In this document: positions 6,673 through 7,150 of the stretch, piece by piece
Layout: every line of letters starts with the position of its first letter
Position numbering within the stretch: the stretch's first letter is position 1
Assembly (NCBI GenBank): GCA_964604675.1
Contig: CAZSAT010000220.1
Location: 1-7,150, forward strand
Source of the DNA: CAZSAT01 sp964604675
GTDB taxonomy: Bacteria; Myxococcota_A; UBA796; CAJQPC01
Reading direction: 5' to 3'
DNA: 7,150 bases
The notes under the pieces: model-generated
What the model was told of the DNA's origin: nothing
Seen by the model: the letters and a program-made list of their open reading frames with translations, nothing else
The model's database searches: none
Position numbers and translations under genes: made by a program

Positions 6673-7150
6673 CCCTCGCCACCCAACAGCACCTGATCCA
6701 TGAAGCGGGTCATCAGCGCACAGGCCTCGGGGGACTCGGCGAAGCCGTGCAGGATGCGTCGGGCCTCGTCCTCGCCGAAGAAGTGAGCGTAGTCGTCCCA
6801 GTAGCGCTTGAAGCGCCGCGACTGGGCGAGCCCGGTCAGCTCTGGGTGGAACTGGGTGGCGTACACCGGCTGTCCGTCCACCTTCAGCGCCTGGAAGGGA
6901 GCGCGCGGCGAGCGCGCGAGGTTGGTGACCTCCGTCGGCAGCACGCTCGCCCGATCCTTGTGGCCCTCCTGCGCCAGGAAGCGCTCCGGAAGCGCGCGGA
7001 AGACCGGATCCGCCAAGCCCTCCTCGGTGGGCTCCAGCCAGAACGTGCCCACCTCCGCGTTGTCGCCGTCGTGGATGACCGTGCCCCCGAGCGCGACCAC
7101 GAGCGCCTGGAAGCCGAAGCACGAGCCGAAGGTGGGAAATCCGCGTTCGG
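6669..7150 (-). CDS. Class I glutamine amidotransferase-like protein, 5' end beyond the window
   Basis: The frame is open to the right edge, so the N-terminus is missing; 160 codons remain, starting in GFPTFGSCFGFQAL. The class I (triad) glutamine amidotransferase signature G-x-C-x-G-x-Q is complete in GSCFGFQ, with the nucleophilic Cys codon at 7121-7119. The other triad residues sit in ATQFHPEL: His at 6848-6846 and Glu at 6842-6840. The stretch EGHKDRASVLPTEVTNLARS is typical of free-standing GuaA-like members. The full protein is probably about 230-250 residues, judged from the family. Such enzymes release ammonia from glutamine or hydrolyse gamma-glutamyl peptides; plant gamma-glutamyl peptidase GGP1 has this fold. 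No synthetase domain follows, so it is not a full GMP synthase. The helical C-terminal tail ends at TGA 6671-6669, overlapping the next gene. Coupling to a gamma-glutamyltransferase-like enzyme suggests a shared amide-bond pathway; this is inference. Confidence 0.88.
   Translation of the reverse strand, partial: ERGFPTFGSCFGFQALVVALGGTVIHDGDNAEVGTFWLEPTEEGLADPVFRALPERFLAQEGHKDRASVLPTEVTNLARSPRAPFQALKVDGQPVYATQFHPELTGLAQSRRFKRYWDDYAHFFGEDEARRILHGFAESPEACALMTRFMDQVLLGGEG

Noticed and set aside
4987..6696. Plus-strand frame of 569 residues opposite the gamma-glutamyltransferase-like gene.
   Set aside because: It has no recognisable domain and its composition (His, Arg, Ala, Gly) is typical of the antisense of a GC-rich gene. 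The minus strand shows family motifs along the full length.
6673..7122. A 150-residue N-terminal extension of the gamma-glutamyltransferase-like protein, which would give 644 residues.
   Set aside because: The extension is low-complexity Gly/Arg/Pro sequence in the shadow frame of the amidotransferase-like gene. The family homology starts just after the GTG at 6672, which overlaps the upstream stop.

Overview
The window reads as chromosomal DNA of a very GC-rich bacterium (roughly 70% G+C by eye, with strong G/C preference at third codon positions). The mix of a HEAT-repeat protein, a membrane-anchored SGNH hydrolase, a CPBP membrane protease and large low-homology secreted-type proteins suits Myxococcota or a related former deltaproteobacterial group. 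That assignment is an inference from style, because no taxonomic marker gene is present. No RNA gene, CRISPR array, insertion sequence, tandem repeat or phage gene was seen.

The layout is extremely compact: seven protein genes leave only about 107 non-coding bases (77 + 8 + 21 + 1). From left to right they are: a HEAT-like repeat protein on the minus strand whose 3' end lies off the left edge (1-842); a 77-bp divergent gap; a plus-strand pair made of an unrecognised two-half protein (920-2062) and an SGNH/GDSL-type hydrolase (2059-3141), joined by a 4-base GTGA overlap; a CPBP-family intramembrane protease on the minus strand (3150-3860), 8 bp from the previous stop; a 21-bp divergent gap; a MATE-family efflux transporter on the plus strand (3882-5186); then, after one base, a minus-strand pair in which a class I glutamine amidotransferase-like gene (6669-7150, 5' end off the right edge) is followed by a gamma-glutamyltransferase-like gene (5188-6672), again with a GTGA overlap.

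The window is best seen as two translationally coupled gene pairs with single genes between them. The first pair joins a possible lipid-binding (TULIP-like) protein to a membrane-anchored esterase-type enzyme and may act at the cell envelope. The second pair joins two enzymes whose families both attack gamma-glutamyl/glutamine amide bonds; both appear cytosolic, so metabolism of a gamma-glutamyl or other amide compound is plausible. The gamma-glutamyltransferase-like protein keeps the self-processing TTH site but appears to lack the residues that bind the gamma-glutamyl group in the classical enzyme. The CPBP and MATE genes diverge from a 21-bp gap whose AT-rich core can be read as a -10 element on both strands.

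I found no convincing new defence, mobile or biosynthetic system. The points most worth a second look are the altered substrate pocket of the gamma-glutamyltransferase-like enzyme, its coupling to the amidotransferase, the coupled two-half protein/SGNH pair, and the 21-bp divergent gap.
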